A DNA stretch of 59,468 nt, taken from contig VHCG01000023.1 of assembly GCA_016871805.1 (NCBI GenBank), forward strand, positions 1 through 59,468, read 5' to 3'. Position 1 is the first letter of the stretch, and each line of letters starts with the position of its first letter. This DNA comes from Verrucomicrobiota bacterium (GTDB lineage: Bacteria > Verrucomicrobiota > Verrucomicrobiia > Limisphaerales > UBA9464). The position numbers and the translations under genes are program-made. Of the stretch, positions 1 through 9,165 are shown in pieces. Under the pieces are notes generated by a model. The model saw nothing but the letters and a program-made list of their open reading frames with translations, did no database searches and was not told the origin of the DNA.

Positions 1-131
1 AAGGAGTCCGGCAGGCCGCGTTCTCCGGAGGTCATGTTGCGCGACCATGCGGTGCCGAACTGCGGACGGTCGGCGGCCTGCGCGAGCAACGCGGCCGTGG
101 CGATCGGAATCAGGTTTCGGACGGGGAACAT
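1..131 (-). CDS. PQQ-type beta-propeller repeat protein, N-terminal fragment (runs off the window)
   Basis: Reading the minus strand from an ATG at 131 gives 43 codons before the window ends. The first 20 residues are a signal peptide (charged start, hydrophobic core, AQA-A cleavage region). They are followed by RPQFGTAWSRNMTSGERGLP, the usual mature start of planctomycete and verrucomicrobial PQQ-like propeller proteins related to BamB, where a W-x-R-N-x-T/V-S motif precedes the first blade. The protein should be exported to the periplasm. The rest lies outside, so domain number and any fused domains are unknown. No clear ribosome binding site precedes the ATG, so the start is provisional. 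The 245 bases between this start and the next gene hold nothing I recognise. Confidence 0.6.
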   Translation of the reverse strand, partial: MFPVRNLIPIATAALLAQAADRPQFGTAWSRNMTSGERGLPDS

Positions 132-376
132 GCCCGGAGGGATACCGCGTGGGGATCGGGATGAAAACAACTCCGTCACAACTCCCGCAGGGAGGTTTCG
201 CGCCGCGTCGAGGATCGGGCCTGGGGCCTGGGCCTCGCGGCGAACTCGTCATCGAGGACACCTACAGAGGCCGCGTGCAGAGCCGCGGAGGGATTCTCAG
301 GACGCGGAGTCCATCGGGTCCGGTTCCAGAACGTCGTCGCCGTCTCCGCCGCGTTCGACGCCTGAACCGGATCGGC

Positions 377-1654
377 TCAGGCCAGAGGCGCTCCGTCGGG
401 AACGGTCGTTCTGGATGCACGCGAGAACACCCGGCGAAGCGCGAGGGAAAACCCGGTGTACACGAGAAGCATCCCGCCGCAGGAGGCGAGGAAGGTCACG
501 GCCTGGCCCACGACGCCGCCGACCTCGCCGGTGTGGATCGGACGGTTCAGCGCGCGGAGTCGGGAGCGGAAAACCGAATCGGTTCCGGTTCCTGCTTCGG
601 CTCCCGGGCCAGGCAACCGCTCCCCGGTGGAAGGTTCGATTCGGAAGGTCTCCGGCAGACGCCAGGCCGCCTTCTGGACCGAAGCCTCGATCATGCGTCC
701 GCCCCGGCCAGGTCCGCCTTTCTGGCGCGCCTCCGGTCCGGACGGACCTTCCCCGCGGGAACCCCCACCCTCCCGTCCACGCCGGGGCTCGCCGCCGTTG
801 CGGTTTCCCCGACCTTCGCCCCGGCCCCCCCCAGGGCCGCCCCCACGCCCCTCGCCGGTGCGGACGCTGATCTCGGTCCAGCCTTCGGTCGTATTCACCA
901 CGCGGGACACCAGTTCGGCCAACGGCAGTGGCCTCGCCGTGGGATCCGTCGCCGCGGATGGCGGACCGCCGCCCCGGTCCGGGCGCGGCCCGTAGATCCA
1001 GTCGCCGAAGCCGTGAAAGGCCATGACCAGGCCCGTGAAGGCCATGACGGACAACGGGAGCGAACACCAGAAGCCGACCGCGTTGTGCCAGTTCCAGTCC
1101 CGGGCCCGGGCCGGAAGGCCGAGACGGGGACGCATCACGCCGAGAAACGCCTTGGCCGTGAACCGGCGCGGAAACCAGAGGACCAGTCCGGAGACGCACA
1201 GGGACAGGAACGCCACGGTCGAGACCCCGACGATCCGCGCGCCCGTCTCACCGCTTCCGAGGCGCCGGTGGCAGTTCTCGATCCAACGGAAGGCCGCCCG
1301 CGCCCGTCCTTGCTCCAGCGGCGTCGCCACGCCGGTATGGGCGTCCACGGCAACCCAGCGTCCGCCGTCGAACTCCACCCGTACCGGGATCCGCGGATCG
1401 GAGAAGACCGTGACCGCGGACGGACGGACGCCGTCGCCCTGGCGTTCCGAGGCCCGATCTAGGATCTCCGCCAGAGGGAGGGGCGCGACGCCGGGAGCCG
1501 GCGGTGCGGACGCGGCCGGCCGTTCGGCCCAGGCCAGCACCTGAGTCTGGAAGGCCATCAGGGAACCGGTGACGACGGTGATCAGGATGACCCCGCCCGC
1601 GGCGACGCCGAGCACGAGATGGGTCCAGAACAGGAGCGGACGAAGCGTCTTCAT
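377..1654 (-). CDS. PepSY-associated transmembrane protein (PiuB-like)
   Basis: A 425-residue inner-membrane protein of the PepSY_TM family, whose members are often linked to siderophore or iron uptake (PiuB, FpvG-like). The ATG at 1654 opens with MKTLRPLLFWTHLVLG and a first membrane segment (about residues 8-35). Further segments lie near residues 150-175, 195-220 and in the C-terminal 60 residues; periplasmic PepSY-type stretches sit between them. Residues about 266-321, inside the large periplasmic loop, are a Gly/Arg/Glu-rich low-complexity insert not typical of the family. Just upstream in the same direction lies a broken piuC-like gene, the usual partner of piuB in iron-uptake loci, which supports an iron-related role. 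An upstream extension of the frame to 1852 was rejected because it lies over the piuC remnant. Confidence 0.8.
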   Translation of the reverse strand: MKTLRPLLFWTHLVLGVAAGGVILITVVTGSLMAFQTQVLAWAERPAASAPPAPGVAPLPLAEILDRASERQGDGVRPSAVTVFSDPRIPVRVEFDGGRWVAVDAHTGVATPLEQGRARAAFRWIENCHRRLGSGETGARIVGVSTVAFLSLCVSGLVLWFPRRFTAKAFLGVMRPRLGLPARARDWNWHNAVGFWCSLPLSVMAFTGLVMAFHGFGDWIYGPRPDRGGGPPSAATDPTARPLPLAELVSRVVNTTEGWTEISVRTGEGRGGGPGGGRGEGRGNRNGGEPRRGREGGGSRGEGPSGPEARQKGGPGRGGRMIEASVQKAAWRLPETFRIEPSTGERLPGPGAEAGTGTDSVFRSRLRALNRPIHTGEVGGVVGQAVTFLASCGGMLLVYTGFSLALRRVFSRASRTTVPDGAPLA

Positions 1655-1667
1655 CGGGATGCGGGGA

Positions 1668-1935
1668 TCAGAGCTCCGCCCAGGTGCGGATGAGGTCGTG
1701 GTCCACGGCGGTCGACTGGACCAGAGAAGGGGGGGCCGATGTCTCGGCGCCGAGGCGTTGGATGGCGATGTCCATGTCTCAGAGGAGCGTTCGTTGAGGG
1801 TTGTCCCGGACGAGGCCCTGCAACCAGAAGAAGGAGCCAAGACGCGCGCCACGGGTTACAGGCGTGACGGAGTGGAGGCGGGTCGACGGATACAGGAGCA
1901 TCGAACCGGCCGGCCGCTTCACGGACTCCGCGTCG
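1668..1935 (-). pseudogene. 3' remnant of a PiuC-type Fe(II)/2-oxoglutarate hydroxylase gene, with an in-frame stop
   Basis: The minus strand encodes [19 protein letters not shown], then [15 protein letters not shown] and [11 protein letters not shown], the C-terminal part of the PiuC/PKHD hydroxylase core: the strand with the last iron-ligand His and the 2OG-binding Arg, then the FFW.Q..VRD...R.LL signature. A TGA at 1779-1781 falls where family members have Phe (R-x-L-L-F-D-x-D). The same frame continues as DMDIAIQRLGAE and ends at a second TGA (1668-1670) after RTWAEL, as in intact family members. The N-terminal two thirds is missing: similarity stops near 1935, 34 bases from the 3' end of the prepilin gene. 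Both the truncation and the stop argue for a dead gene. It lies 14 bases upstream of the PepSY gene, its natural partner. Confidence 0.7.
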
Positions 1936-1968
1936 CAGCGCCTCCGCGTCAGTCGCCCCCGGCCCCGC

Positions 1969-2859
<891 letters not shown>

Positions 2860-2931
2860 ACCCTGCCAGAGCGGTGTCCCTGCCCGCTAACGGACGGTTG
2901 CGATTGATTGCCGTCCGATTGACGACGGGAT

Positions 2932-3615
2932 TCAGGCTTTTTTGGCGCGGGCCAGCCGGGCCTCGTCACGCCGCCAGGTCCTCTCCCGCTGTCCCATGGC
3001 CTTCTGGAGCAGTTCCTCCGCCGACCAGCCGCGTTGCTGACACAGCTCGGCGAGGACACAGAGCCATTTTGACACCTCTGCTCGGCCCATCTTTGCGGAA
3101 ACGGACCGGGGTTTCGAGAGGCCTGCCTTGGCCGCCTTCTTGAAGAGCTTCTGGGCGCGCATCAGTGCAGGGAGGTGTCTGGGAATCCCATCGAGGGCCG
3201 ACCGACGCTCGTGGCGCGTTCCCGTCTTTTCCGAACGCTTGATCGATTCCCAGTTGGCCCAGACCTGGTCGACATCCTTCACCCGCACCTCCCCGAACAC
3301 ATGCGGGTGGCGTCGGACGAGCTTGTCGGCCAGGCGCTGGCAGACGGCATCGAAATCGAATGCCTTCCGCTCCCCGGCCAGCTGCGCGTGGAAGACGACC
3401 TGCAGCAACAGATCCCCCAGCTCCTCGGCCATCTCGACATCGTCCTCCGCCTCGATGGCGTCGAGCAGCTCATAGACCTCCTCCACCGCGTGCCACCGGA
3501 GGGTCTGGTGATCCTGCTCCCGGTCCCAGGGACAGCCCTCGGGGGACCGCAGGGCGGCCATGATCTCGAGAACCTGGCGGATCGGGGAGAGTCGACGGGA
3601 CGGTGGACGGGGCAT
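2932..3615 (-). CDS. mazG: Nucleoside triphosphate pyrophosphohydrolase MazG
   Basis: 227 residues, close to the usual MazG length (about 260). It hydrolyses (d)NTPs to NMP and pyrophosphate in the cytosol. The N-terminal domain shows CPWDREQDHQTL, then EEVYELLDAI and EELGDLLLQVVFHAQ, which supply the E-E-x-x-E and E-x-x-D metal ligands. The second half contains RRHPHVFGEV and W..IK, typical of the complete two-domain enzyme. The chosen ATG at 3615 lies 13 bases after the proB stop codon, so proB and mazG are probably cotranscribed. The Lys/Arg-rich C-terminus (last 30 residues) is divergent. Confidence 0.9.
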   Translation of the reverse strand: MPRPPSRRLSPIRQVLEIMAALRSPEGCPWDREQDHQTLRWHAVEEVYELLDAIEAEDDVEMAEELGDLLLQVVFHAQLAGERKAFDFDAVCQRLADKLVRRHPHVFGEVRVKDVDQVWANWESIKRSEKTGTRHERRSALDGIPRHLPALMRAQKLFKKAAKAGLSKPRSVSAKMGRAEVSKWLCVLAELCQQRGWSAEELLQKAMGQRERTWRRDEARLARAKKA

Positions 3616-3628
3616 TGGGACGGAGGAT

Positions 3629-4708
3629 CTACAGGACGACGAGGTTGTCCCGATGCACCACCTCGGTTCGGGGCGCCTTAATCTTTGGGGCCAGGTCGTG
3701 ATGGGAGAGGGCCGCGAGGCCCCGGGCGAACTCGCGTCCGGAGGCGTCGAGGATCGACACAACCTGTTCCGCCTCGAAGGTCCCTTCGATCCGGGTGATG
3801 CCGGCCGCGAGGAGGCTCCGACCCTGCTGTTGCAGCGCCACCCGTGCGCCCTCGTCCACATGGAGCCGTCCGCGCGGGGCATCGAAGAAGGCGATCCAGC
3901 GCTTGCGGCTGCTGAGGCTCTTCGGGTTCGGGAGTAACAGGGTGCCCTCGGGTTCGCCCGACAGAATCCGGGAGAGTCCGTCGAAGCGGCGCCCGGAGGC
4001 GATCACGAGCGGGATGCCGGACCGGCCCACGATCTTGGCGGCCTGGATCTTGGTTGCCATGCCCCCGACGGCGGTGGCGCTGGTGGTGCCTCCAGCCATG
4101 CCCTCGATGTCGTCGTCGATCCGCTCAACCGTCTGGAGCAGCCGGGCCTGGGGGGTTCCGTAGTCCTGGATGAGCCCGTCCGCGGTGGTAAGGATCACCA
4201 GGAGGTCGGCCGGGAGCAGGGCGGCGACGAGGGCGGAGAGGCGGTCGTTGTCGCCGAACTTCAGCTCGGTGACCGAGACGGCGTCGTTCTCGTTGATGAT
4301 CGGCACCACTCCTCCCCTGAGCAGGGTGCGCAGGGTGTTCCGGGCGTTGAGATGTCGGGTGTGGTCGGCCCCATCGTCGTGCGTGAGCAGCACCTGGGCG
4401 ATGCCGAGCTCGTAGTGTCGGAACAACGACTCGTACATGGCCATGAGGCGGGATTGTCCGATCGCAGCGCAGGCCTGGAGCTCGGCGAGCTGGCTGGGGC
4501 GTTTCTGGAACCCGAGCGCCCCCATGCCGGCACCGACGGCCCCGGAGGTCACGAGCACGACCTCCTTTCCAGCGGCGCGCAGCTGGGCGATCTGGGCTAC
4601 CAGCTGGGTGAGCTGGAGGGGATCCGGCCGCTTCCGGGCATCCGTGAGGACACCCGTCCCGAGTTTCACCACGAGACGCTGGACGTTGGACAGGACGGCG
4701 GAACGCAC
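3629..4708 (-). CDS. proB: Glutamate 5-kinase (ProB)
   Basis: First enzyme of proline synthesis, phosphorylating L-glutamate to gamma-glutamyl phosphate in the cytosol. The amino acid kinase domain begins with RLVVKLGTGVLT and has VTSGAVGAGM, PIINENDAVS and FGDNDRLSALVA (substrate and nucleotide loops) and GGMATKIQAA. A C-terminal PUA domain (about residues 275-359) carries GRLHVDEGA. The frame is open further upstream to 4894, but that part is Pro/Arg-rich and unlike the family. A GTG at 4708 gives 359 residues, close to the normal length. No good ribosome binding site is visible, so the start is uncertain by a few codons. mazG follows closely. Confidence 0.92.
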   Translation of the reverse strand: MRSAVLSNVQRLVVKLGTGVLTDARKRPDPLQLTQLVAQIAQLRAAGKEVVLVTSGAVGAGMGALGFQKRPSQLAELQACAAIGQSRLMAMYESLFRHYELGIAQVLLTHDDGADHTRHLNARNTLRTLLRGGVVPIINENDAVSVTELKFGDNDRLSALVAALLPADLLVILTTADGLIQDYGTPQARLLQTVERIDDDIEGMAGGTTSATAVGGMATKIQAAKIVGRSGIPLVIASGRRFDGLSRILSGEPEGTLLLPNPKSLSSRKRWIAFFDAPRGRLHVDEGARVALQQQGRSLLAAGITRIEGTFEAEQVVSILDASGREFARGLAALSHHDLAPKIKAPRTEVVHRDNLVVL

Positions 4709-5047
4709 AACCAGATTCAGTATCAGAGTCGGGCCCGGGGCGTCGAGCCGCGGGGCGGGTGGGGACCCACACGAAGACGGCGGAGGTGCGGGGGAAGGAC
4801 GGGAGGGATCTGAGGATTGGAACGGCCGAAATGGAGGGATTGCTGGAACTCCCCCCATGGACCGCGCGCCAGCGTAGCGAGGGCGAGGGTTCAATTCGGT
4901 TCGTGGTGTGAAAAAGCTTGATAGAGTTGCTCGTCTTTCTCCCTCGACCTCCGGATCTCCGCTGTCGCCTTGAGAGCCCCTCTGTCTGCTTCACGTGCCG
5001 CGCCTACTTGGCAGCCGTGGGTTCGCGCTTGGCCTCCCAGTCCCGGG
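4709..5047. other. Gene-free spacer between proB and a glycosyltransferase gene
   Basis: About 340 bases. It must contain the proB promoter on the minus strand and the end of the upstream glycosyltransferase transcript. I see no coding sequence with family features, no strong terminator hairpin and no repeat shared with the rest of the window. Confidence 0.4.
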
Positions 5048-5890
5048 TCAAGGATATCCGTGCGACGCGGACACGACGGCCCCCTCGGAATTCATCAAGG
5101 AATATCCCGCCACGGCACGCTTCCTCCGTTCCACCCGCATCCGGTCGAGCTCGTCGTCGAGGGCATCCCGTCCGGTCCGCTTGGTCTGTGGGTGGTGCAG
5201 ATGTGCCTGCAGGGCGCTGAACCAGGCATTCCGACAGGTCCTCCCGATGTGGAACAGCCGGTTCGCGAAATCGGAGTCCTCACGACCCCAGACGCCATCG
5301 TAGATCTCATCGAACCCATCGACTTCCATGAAGTCCTCCCTCAGGACGGCAATGTTGCATCCCCGGATCGCCGACTCGAAGCGTCGGGGCCGGACGAAGG
5401 CATCGCCCAGCGAGGGTGCGTGGATGGCGTTCTTCCGGTTCCCGAGCCCGCCCAGCCAGGGTGATGGCCACCAGGCCCCGTCGAGTCCGTCGCGGATCAG
5501 CCGCTGGGTTTCCGTCTCGGGAAGAAAGCAGCGCTTGCCCTGGACGAACGAGCCTCGCCTTGCGAGCCGGACGTGGTCGGCGACGAACCGGGGGTGGAGC
5601 AGGGTGTCGTGATCGATGAAGATGAGGAGGGGAGCGGTCGAGTGACGGACCCCGAGGTTGCGGACCCTCGACTGGCGGAAGCCGGAGTCCTCCTGACGGA
5701 CGTGGCACCAGGCGATCCGGGTGGGACGCAACAGGGACTCGACGGCGTTGGCGGTCTGGGGACGGGAGCCGTCGTCGGCGATCACCAGCTCGAAGGCGTC
5801 CTCCGACTGTTGCATGGCAGACCGAAGCACGAGGCCCAGTGCCTCGGGCCAGTTGTAGGTGCTCACGATGATGGCGGCCTTCGGTGTCAC
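5048..5890 (-). CDS. Family 2 glycosyltransferase (GT-A fold)
   Basis: 280 residues. The nucleotide-sugar binding start AAIIVSTYNWPEALGLVLRS, the loop VIADDGS, and the metal-binding FIDHDTLLHP (a D-x-D variant) are those of GT2 enzymes. The C-terminal part has GCNIAVLREDFMEVDGFDE and WGREDSDFANRL, matching the galactosyltransferase C-terminal (Glyco_transf_7C) acceptor-side motif with catalytic ED. It is cytosolic or peripheral and transfers a sugar during glycan assembly; donor and acceptor are unknown. The GTG at 5890 is chosen because a strong GGAGGGTGG ribosome binding site lies a few bases upstream. It follows the family 4 glycosyltransferase gene by about 100 bases on the same strand. 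Confidence 0.85.
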   Translation of the reverse strand: MTPKAAIIVSTYNWPEALGLVLRSAMQQSEDAFELVIADDGSRPQTANAVESLLRPTRIAWCHVRQEDSGFRQSRVRNLGVRHSTAPLLIFIDHDTLLHPRFVADHVRLARRGSFVQGKRCFLPETETQRLIRDGLDGAWWPSPWLGGLGNRKNAIHAPSLGDAFVRPRRFESAIRGCNIAVLREDFMEVDGFDEIYDGVWGREDSDFANRLFHIGRTCRNAWFSALQAHLHHPQTKRTGRDALDDELDRMRVERRKRAVAGYSLMNSEGAVVSASHGYP

Positions 5891-5993
5891 GGAATCCACC
5901 CTCCGAGTGGGCAGCAGGTGGGGCCTTCCGCCAAACGAAATCCTATTGCCCGGCCCTGTCGTGTCCGGGCGTCGTGCGCTGTCGCGATCCGGT

Positions 5994-7121
5994 TCATCCT
6001 TCCGCCACCTCGAGCAGGGCCTTCGCGTAGGACGTCGGACGTGGATCGTACCGTACGGTCCCTGCGGGGTCGCCGACCCGATGTAGGCCCTTCCGGGCCA
6101 GTTCCACGGATGCCGCGATCGCCCTCTGTATTGAATCGCGGTCCCGGATGGAAAAGGTCGTGACCACCGAGGGGTCCACCGCCTCGAGACACCCGATCCC
6201 CTCCTCGAACACGAGTCCAGTGCCGCACAGGACGGATTCCGGTCCGACCATGCCAAAGGGCTCATACGTGGAGCCGAGGATTGTGAAGTCTGCCGCCCGG
6301 TAGGCGGTCTCCATGTCCTCGATGTACCCGAGGAACTGGATCGGTGCCGGCCTCCCGTCCGGCATGCGGAGTCCCTGGCGACGATGTCCGGGCGGGTTTC
6401 CGGCGATCGCCAGGATCGGTGGGCTCGACATCCGGACGAGTGCGTCACAGATCGGATCCAGACCCTTCCGGCTGTGTCCTGTGGAAGGGAACAGGATCAC
6501 GACGCCCTGCTCGGGCAGCCCGAGCGTCCTGCGGTGGCGTTGTCTCTCCGACTCGTCCGAAGCCGGTGTGAACGACGTGCCGACGGGTGGATACAGGACG
6601 GTGATCCGATCCTCTGCCACGCCGTAGAGCTCGGTCAGCTCCCGCGCGCACAGTCGGGAGAACGAGACGACCCGCCGGGGGAAGTGGTAGCTGGCGTGCT
6701 CCACGTGGATTTGTAGGCGGTCAAACAGTCCGGGACGCCGGCCTGTGCGTCGGAGGTAGCCTCGATGCGTTCCGGCACAGACCATGAGGTCCCTGGCTGG
6801 CACGGTGGCGAGAGCGATCTGGACTCCAGCGAGCCCGGGCAGCAGGCGTCCGATGCGCCGATGGAGGGTCCACGTCCGGAGTCGCCTCGGAAAGGCCCAG
6901 ACGGGGTGGGCCTGGACGGCGATGCCGAGCTTCCTGGCGACCCGCGCATCGACCTTCCGTGCCTGCACCCGGACATCACGGCCTAGGTCTCGGACCCCTG
7001 TGCTGACATCCATGACGAACCGCTCCATGCCGCCGCCCCACTTGAAGTTGTTGACGAACAGGTGGACGGGAAGCGGATTCGCCCCAACGGGGCCTGGGTG
7101 GTGCTGGGAGACGTTCTCCAT
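5994..7121 (-). CDS. Family 4 glycosyltransferase (GT-B fold)
   Basis: 375 residues. The N-terminal domain starts with LFVNNFKWGGGMERFVMDV, a glycine-rich loop with the GGxE-like acceptor/donor site. The C-terminal Rossmann domain contains VILFPSTGHSRKGLDP, IQFLGYIEDMETAYRAADF and STYEPFGMVGPESVLCG, the E-x7-E nucleotide-sugar site of GT4 enzymes. It probably adds a hexose to a lipid-linked or surface glycan. The ATG at 7121 is used; another ATG at 7157 is possible and would add 12 residues. It lies divergently from the next glycosyltransferase gene, with about 235 bases between them. Confidence 0.83.
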   Translation of the reverse strand: MENVSQHHPGPVGANPLPVHLFVNNFKWGGGMERFVMDVSTGVRDLGRDVRVQARKVDARVARKLGIAVQAHPVWAFPRRLRTWTLHRRIGRLLPGLAGVQIALATVPARDLMVCAGTHRGYLRRTGRRPGLFDRLQIHVEHASYHFPRRVVSFSRLCARELTELYGVAEDRITVLYPPVGTSFTPASDESERQRHRRTLGLPEQGVVILFPSTGHSRKGLDPICDALVRMSSPPILAIAGNPPGHRRQGLRMPDGRPAPIQFLGYIEDMETAYRAADFTILGSTYEPFGMVGPESVLCGTGLVFEEGIGCLEAVDPSVVTTFSIRDRDSIQRAIAASVELARKGLHRVGDPAGTVRYDPRPTSYAKALLEVAEG

Positions 7122-7356
7122 TCGGAATCCCGCGCCTCGGGTCCTGGATATGGGCATTGGGATGACCTGCCGGGACCGGCCTGCGGGTGGGCTACAAGAG
7201 GAACAACTGCATTGCAGGAGTGCAACAGCAACGCGATCCGTTGATTCGACAGGGGGTTCCCATGCCTCGTTTTCGACGCGCCGCATTGCATGTCGTTCGC
7301 GGATCGGGTCGTCTTCTCCGCGCCGCCGGGCCGATGTTCCTCGGCCACTGCCTCCC

Positions 7357-8526
7357 ATGAGCCTCCGAGTCCTACAGCTCAACACTCTGTTCCACGGGGG
7401 TGGAACAGATGACCAGTGTGTGAAACTTGCGATCGGTCTCCATCAGGCGGGTGTCGATGTGGCTCTCGCGGGCCCGAGGGACCGGGAGCAGGCCGAGGTG
7501 GCGATCCGTTCGGGTGTGCCGCTGGAGGACACCGGTGACGAAGGGTTCATCAAGCTGCGGTACATCGCCCGCGTGGCCCGGATCCTCCGCCGGCGTCGCA
7601 TCGAGATCGTCCACGCCCATCACGGGCGGGACTACTGGCCGGCCATCCTCGCCGCACGCCTCTCCCGGTGTCATCCCCGTCTCGTTCTGTCGAGGCACCT
7701 CGCCAAGAGTCCGGGTTCGTTGCCCGGGAGGTTCCTTGTGCTGAACCTTTGCGATGCGATGGTCGCGTGTTCGGAGTTCACCGCCCGGGTGCTACGCGAG
7801 GGTCATGCAGATCCGGGGTCACCGGAGGAGGAGCGGCACTTTCGTCCGCCGATGTGGGGGCCGAAAGACAGGATACGGGTCATCTACGGTGGATTTGAGC
7901 TCGACCGTTTCCAACCGCTGCCAGGATCCGACCACGGTGTCCTTGAGCAGCGTCGCAGATGGGGTTTCACGCCGGAGGCTTTTGTCTTTGGTGTGGTCGG
8001 GGGCTACCTGCTTCCCAGGGGTAAGGGACACCGAGAATTCCTCGAGGCGGCAGCTCGCATACGGGCAGATGTCCCGCATGCCCGATTTGTCATCGTGGGA
8101 CGCGGAAACATGGGCCCACTTCTGGAGGAGGACATCCGGCGCCTGGGCCTCGAGGGACTCGCCACTCTTCCTGGGTATTTTCTGGAGATGCAACTTGTCA
8201 TGAACGCCCTCGACTGCCTGGTGCACCCCCAGATCGGCACCGAGGCCATGGGCAGCGTAGTTATGGAGGCCCACGCCTGCGGCAGACCGGTCGTGGCATC
8301 CTCCCTGGATGGCATCCCGGAGGCCTTCGGTTTTGGCGGGGCGGGCCAACTGGTTCCGCCCGAGGATGTCGACGCGCTGGCGGATGCGATGCGGCGTGTC
8401 GCGCTTGGCCCGCGGATTCCTGAGACGGAACGCCGGCGACTCCATGAGCGGGTCGCTGGACGGGTATCCCTCGCCCGGTATGCTGAGGACATGCTGGCCC
8501 TTTACAATGAGCTTGGGGAGTCGTGA
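7357..8526 (+). CDS. Family 4 glycosyltransferase
   Basis: 389 residues. It opens with SLRVLQLNTLFHGGGTDDQC, a GT-B N-terminal domain with the glycine-rich loop. The family signature lies near the C-terminus: FVIVGRGNMG, LATLPGYFLEM, then MGSVVMEAHACGRPVVAS and LVPPEDVDALADAM. This is typical of enzymes building heptose, mannose or galactose linkages in LPS cores and capsules; the exact donor cannot be told. The upstream part of the open frame (back to 6784) lies antisense to the neighbouring glycosyltransferase gene and was discarded. It is divergent from that gene. Confidence 0.85.
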   Translation: MSLRVLQLNTLFHGGGTDDQCVKLAIGLHQAGVDVALAGPRDREQAEVAIRSGVPLEDTGDEGFIKLRYIARVARILRRRRIEIVHAHHGRDYWPAILAARLSRCHPRLVLSRHLAKSPGSLPGRFLVLNLCDAMVACSEFTARVLREGHADPGSPEEERHFRPPMWGPKDRIRVIYGGFELDRFQPLPGSDHGVLEQRRRWGFTPEAFVFGVVGGYLLPRGKGHREFLEAAARIRADVPHARFVIVGRGNMGPLLEEDIRRLGLEGLATLPGYFLEMQLVMNALDCLVHPQIGTEAMGSVVMEAHACGRPVVASSLDGIPEAFGFGGAGQLVPPEDVDALADAMRRVALGPRIPETERRRLHERVAGRVSLARYAEDMLALYNELGES

Positions 8527-8552
8527 GCCTTAAATCCACTCACGGGTAACAG

Positions 8553-8946
8553 TTACGTTTGGCGTACGGCGCCAAAGGGTGCACGACAGGATTGTTGGCG
8601 GATGGTTATCATGCCGTGACGGCGAGGGTGTGATTGGAGGCGGCTTTGGATGCTACCCGATCTTTCTAAAAAGCATCGAACCGCTGGCTCAGCAGGAGTG
8701 TCCGGAAGTTCAGCACCGAACTGGCCCCACCCACCGACCAAAACATCCCGGACTGCTTGAGCCGTTTGCCGACCACGGTTCAAGAATGCGAGCGATCTGG
8801 ACGACGGTTTCTCCACGGCTGGCCAAAAGGACGATTCGGCATCTCAGGGCGACTTGCGGGGGAGTGGATCCAGCGGCGGCCCATTGTTCGAGACGCTGGA
8901 TTGAGAAGATTCGAAGTCCGGCAACGACGTGGAGAGCGGCATGCAA
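8553..8946 (-). pseudogene. IS630-family transposase, N-terminal remnant with a frameshift
   Basis: The minus strand from 8946 reads RLEQWAAAGSTPPQ, then VALRCRIVLLASRGETVVQ and IARIL, a close match to the N-terminal helix-turn-helix of IS630-type transposases. At about 8782 the frame changes by one base and continues as LNRGRQTAQAVRDVLVGGW, the recognition helix region (R-Q-T-...-W-R-D). The rest of the transposase, including the DDE domain, is absent. No terminal inverted repeats could be assigned. It occupies most of the 640-base gap (8527-9165) between two glycosyltransferase-type genes; the remaining bases hold nothing else I recognise. Confidence 0.6.
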
Positions 8947-9165
8947 CCACGTTAGCTCCCCGGACAGGGTGGATAGCTATTTGCGGGACACTGCACTGGT
9001 TTTTAGGCCAAGCGATCCTATCACTGATTAAAGCATAATCGGGGGGCCGGCCCAACGATGTTAGTCTCAAGGATCTCTCCATTCCTTCGGGAATTTCCCA
9101 GTATGCGCTCTACTACCTTGTAGACTCTAAATTTCGATGTTCGGTGGACTGTAGTGCAAGTTGGG

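Noticed and set aside
47..1462. 471-codon plus-strand frame at the left end
   Set aside because: Antisense to the PepSY gene and the PQQ-propeller start; Arg/Pro-rich without features.
4709..4894. 62-residue N-terminal extension of ProB
   Set aside because: Pro/Ser-rich and absent from the family; the GTG at 4708 fits the normal length.
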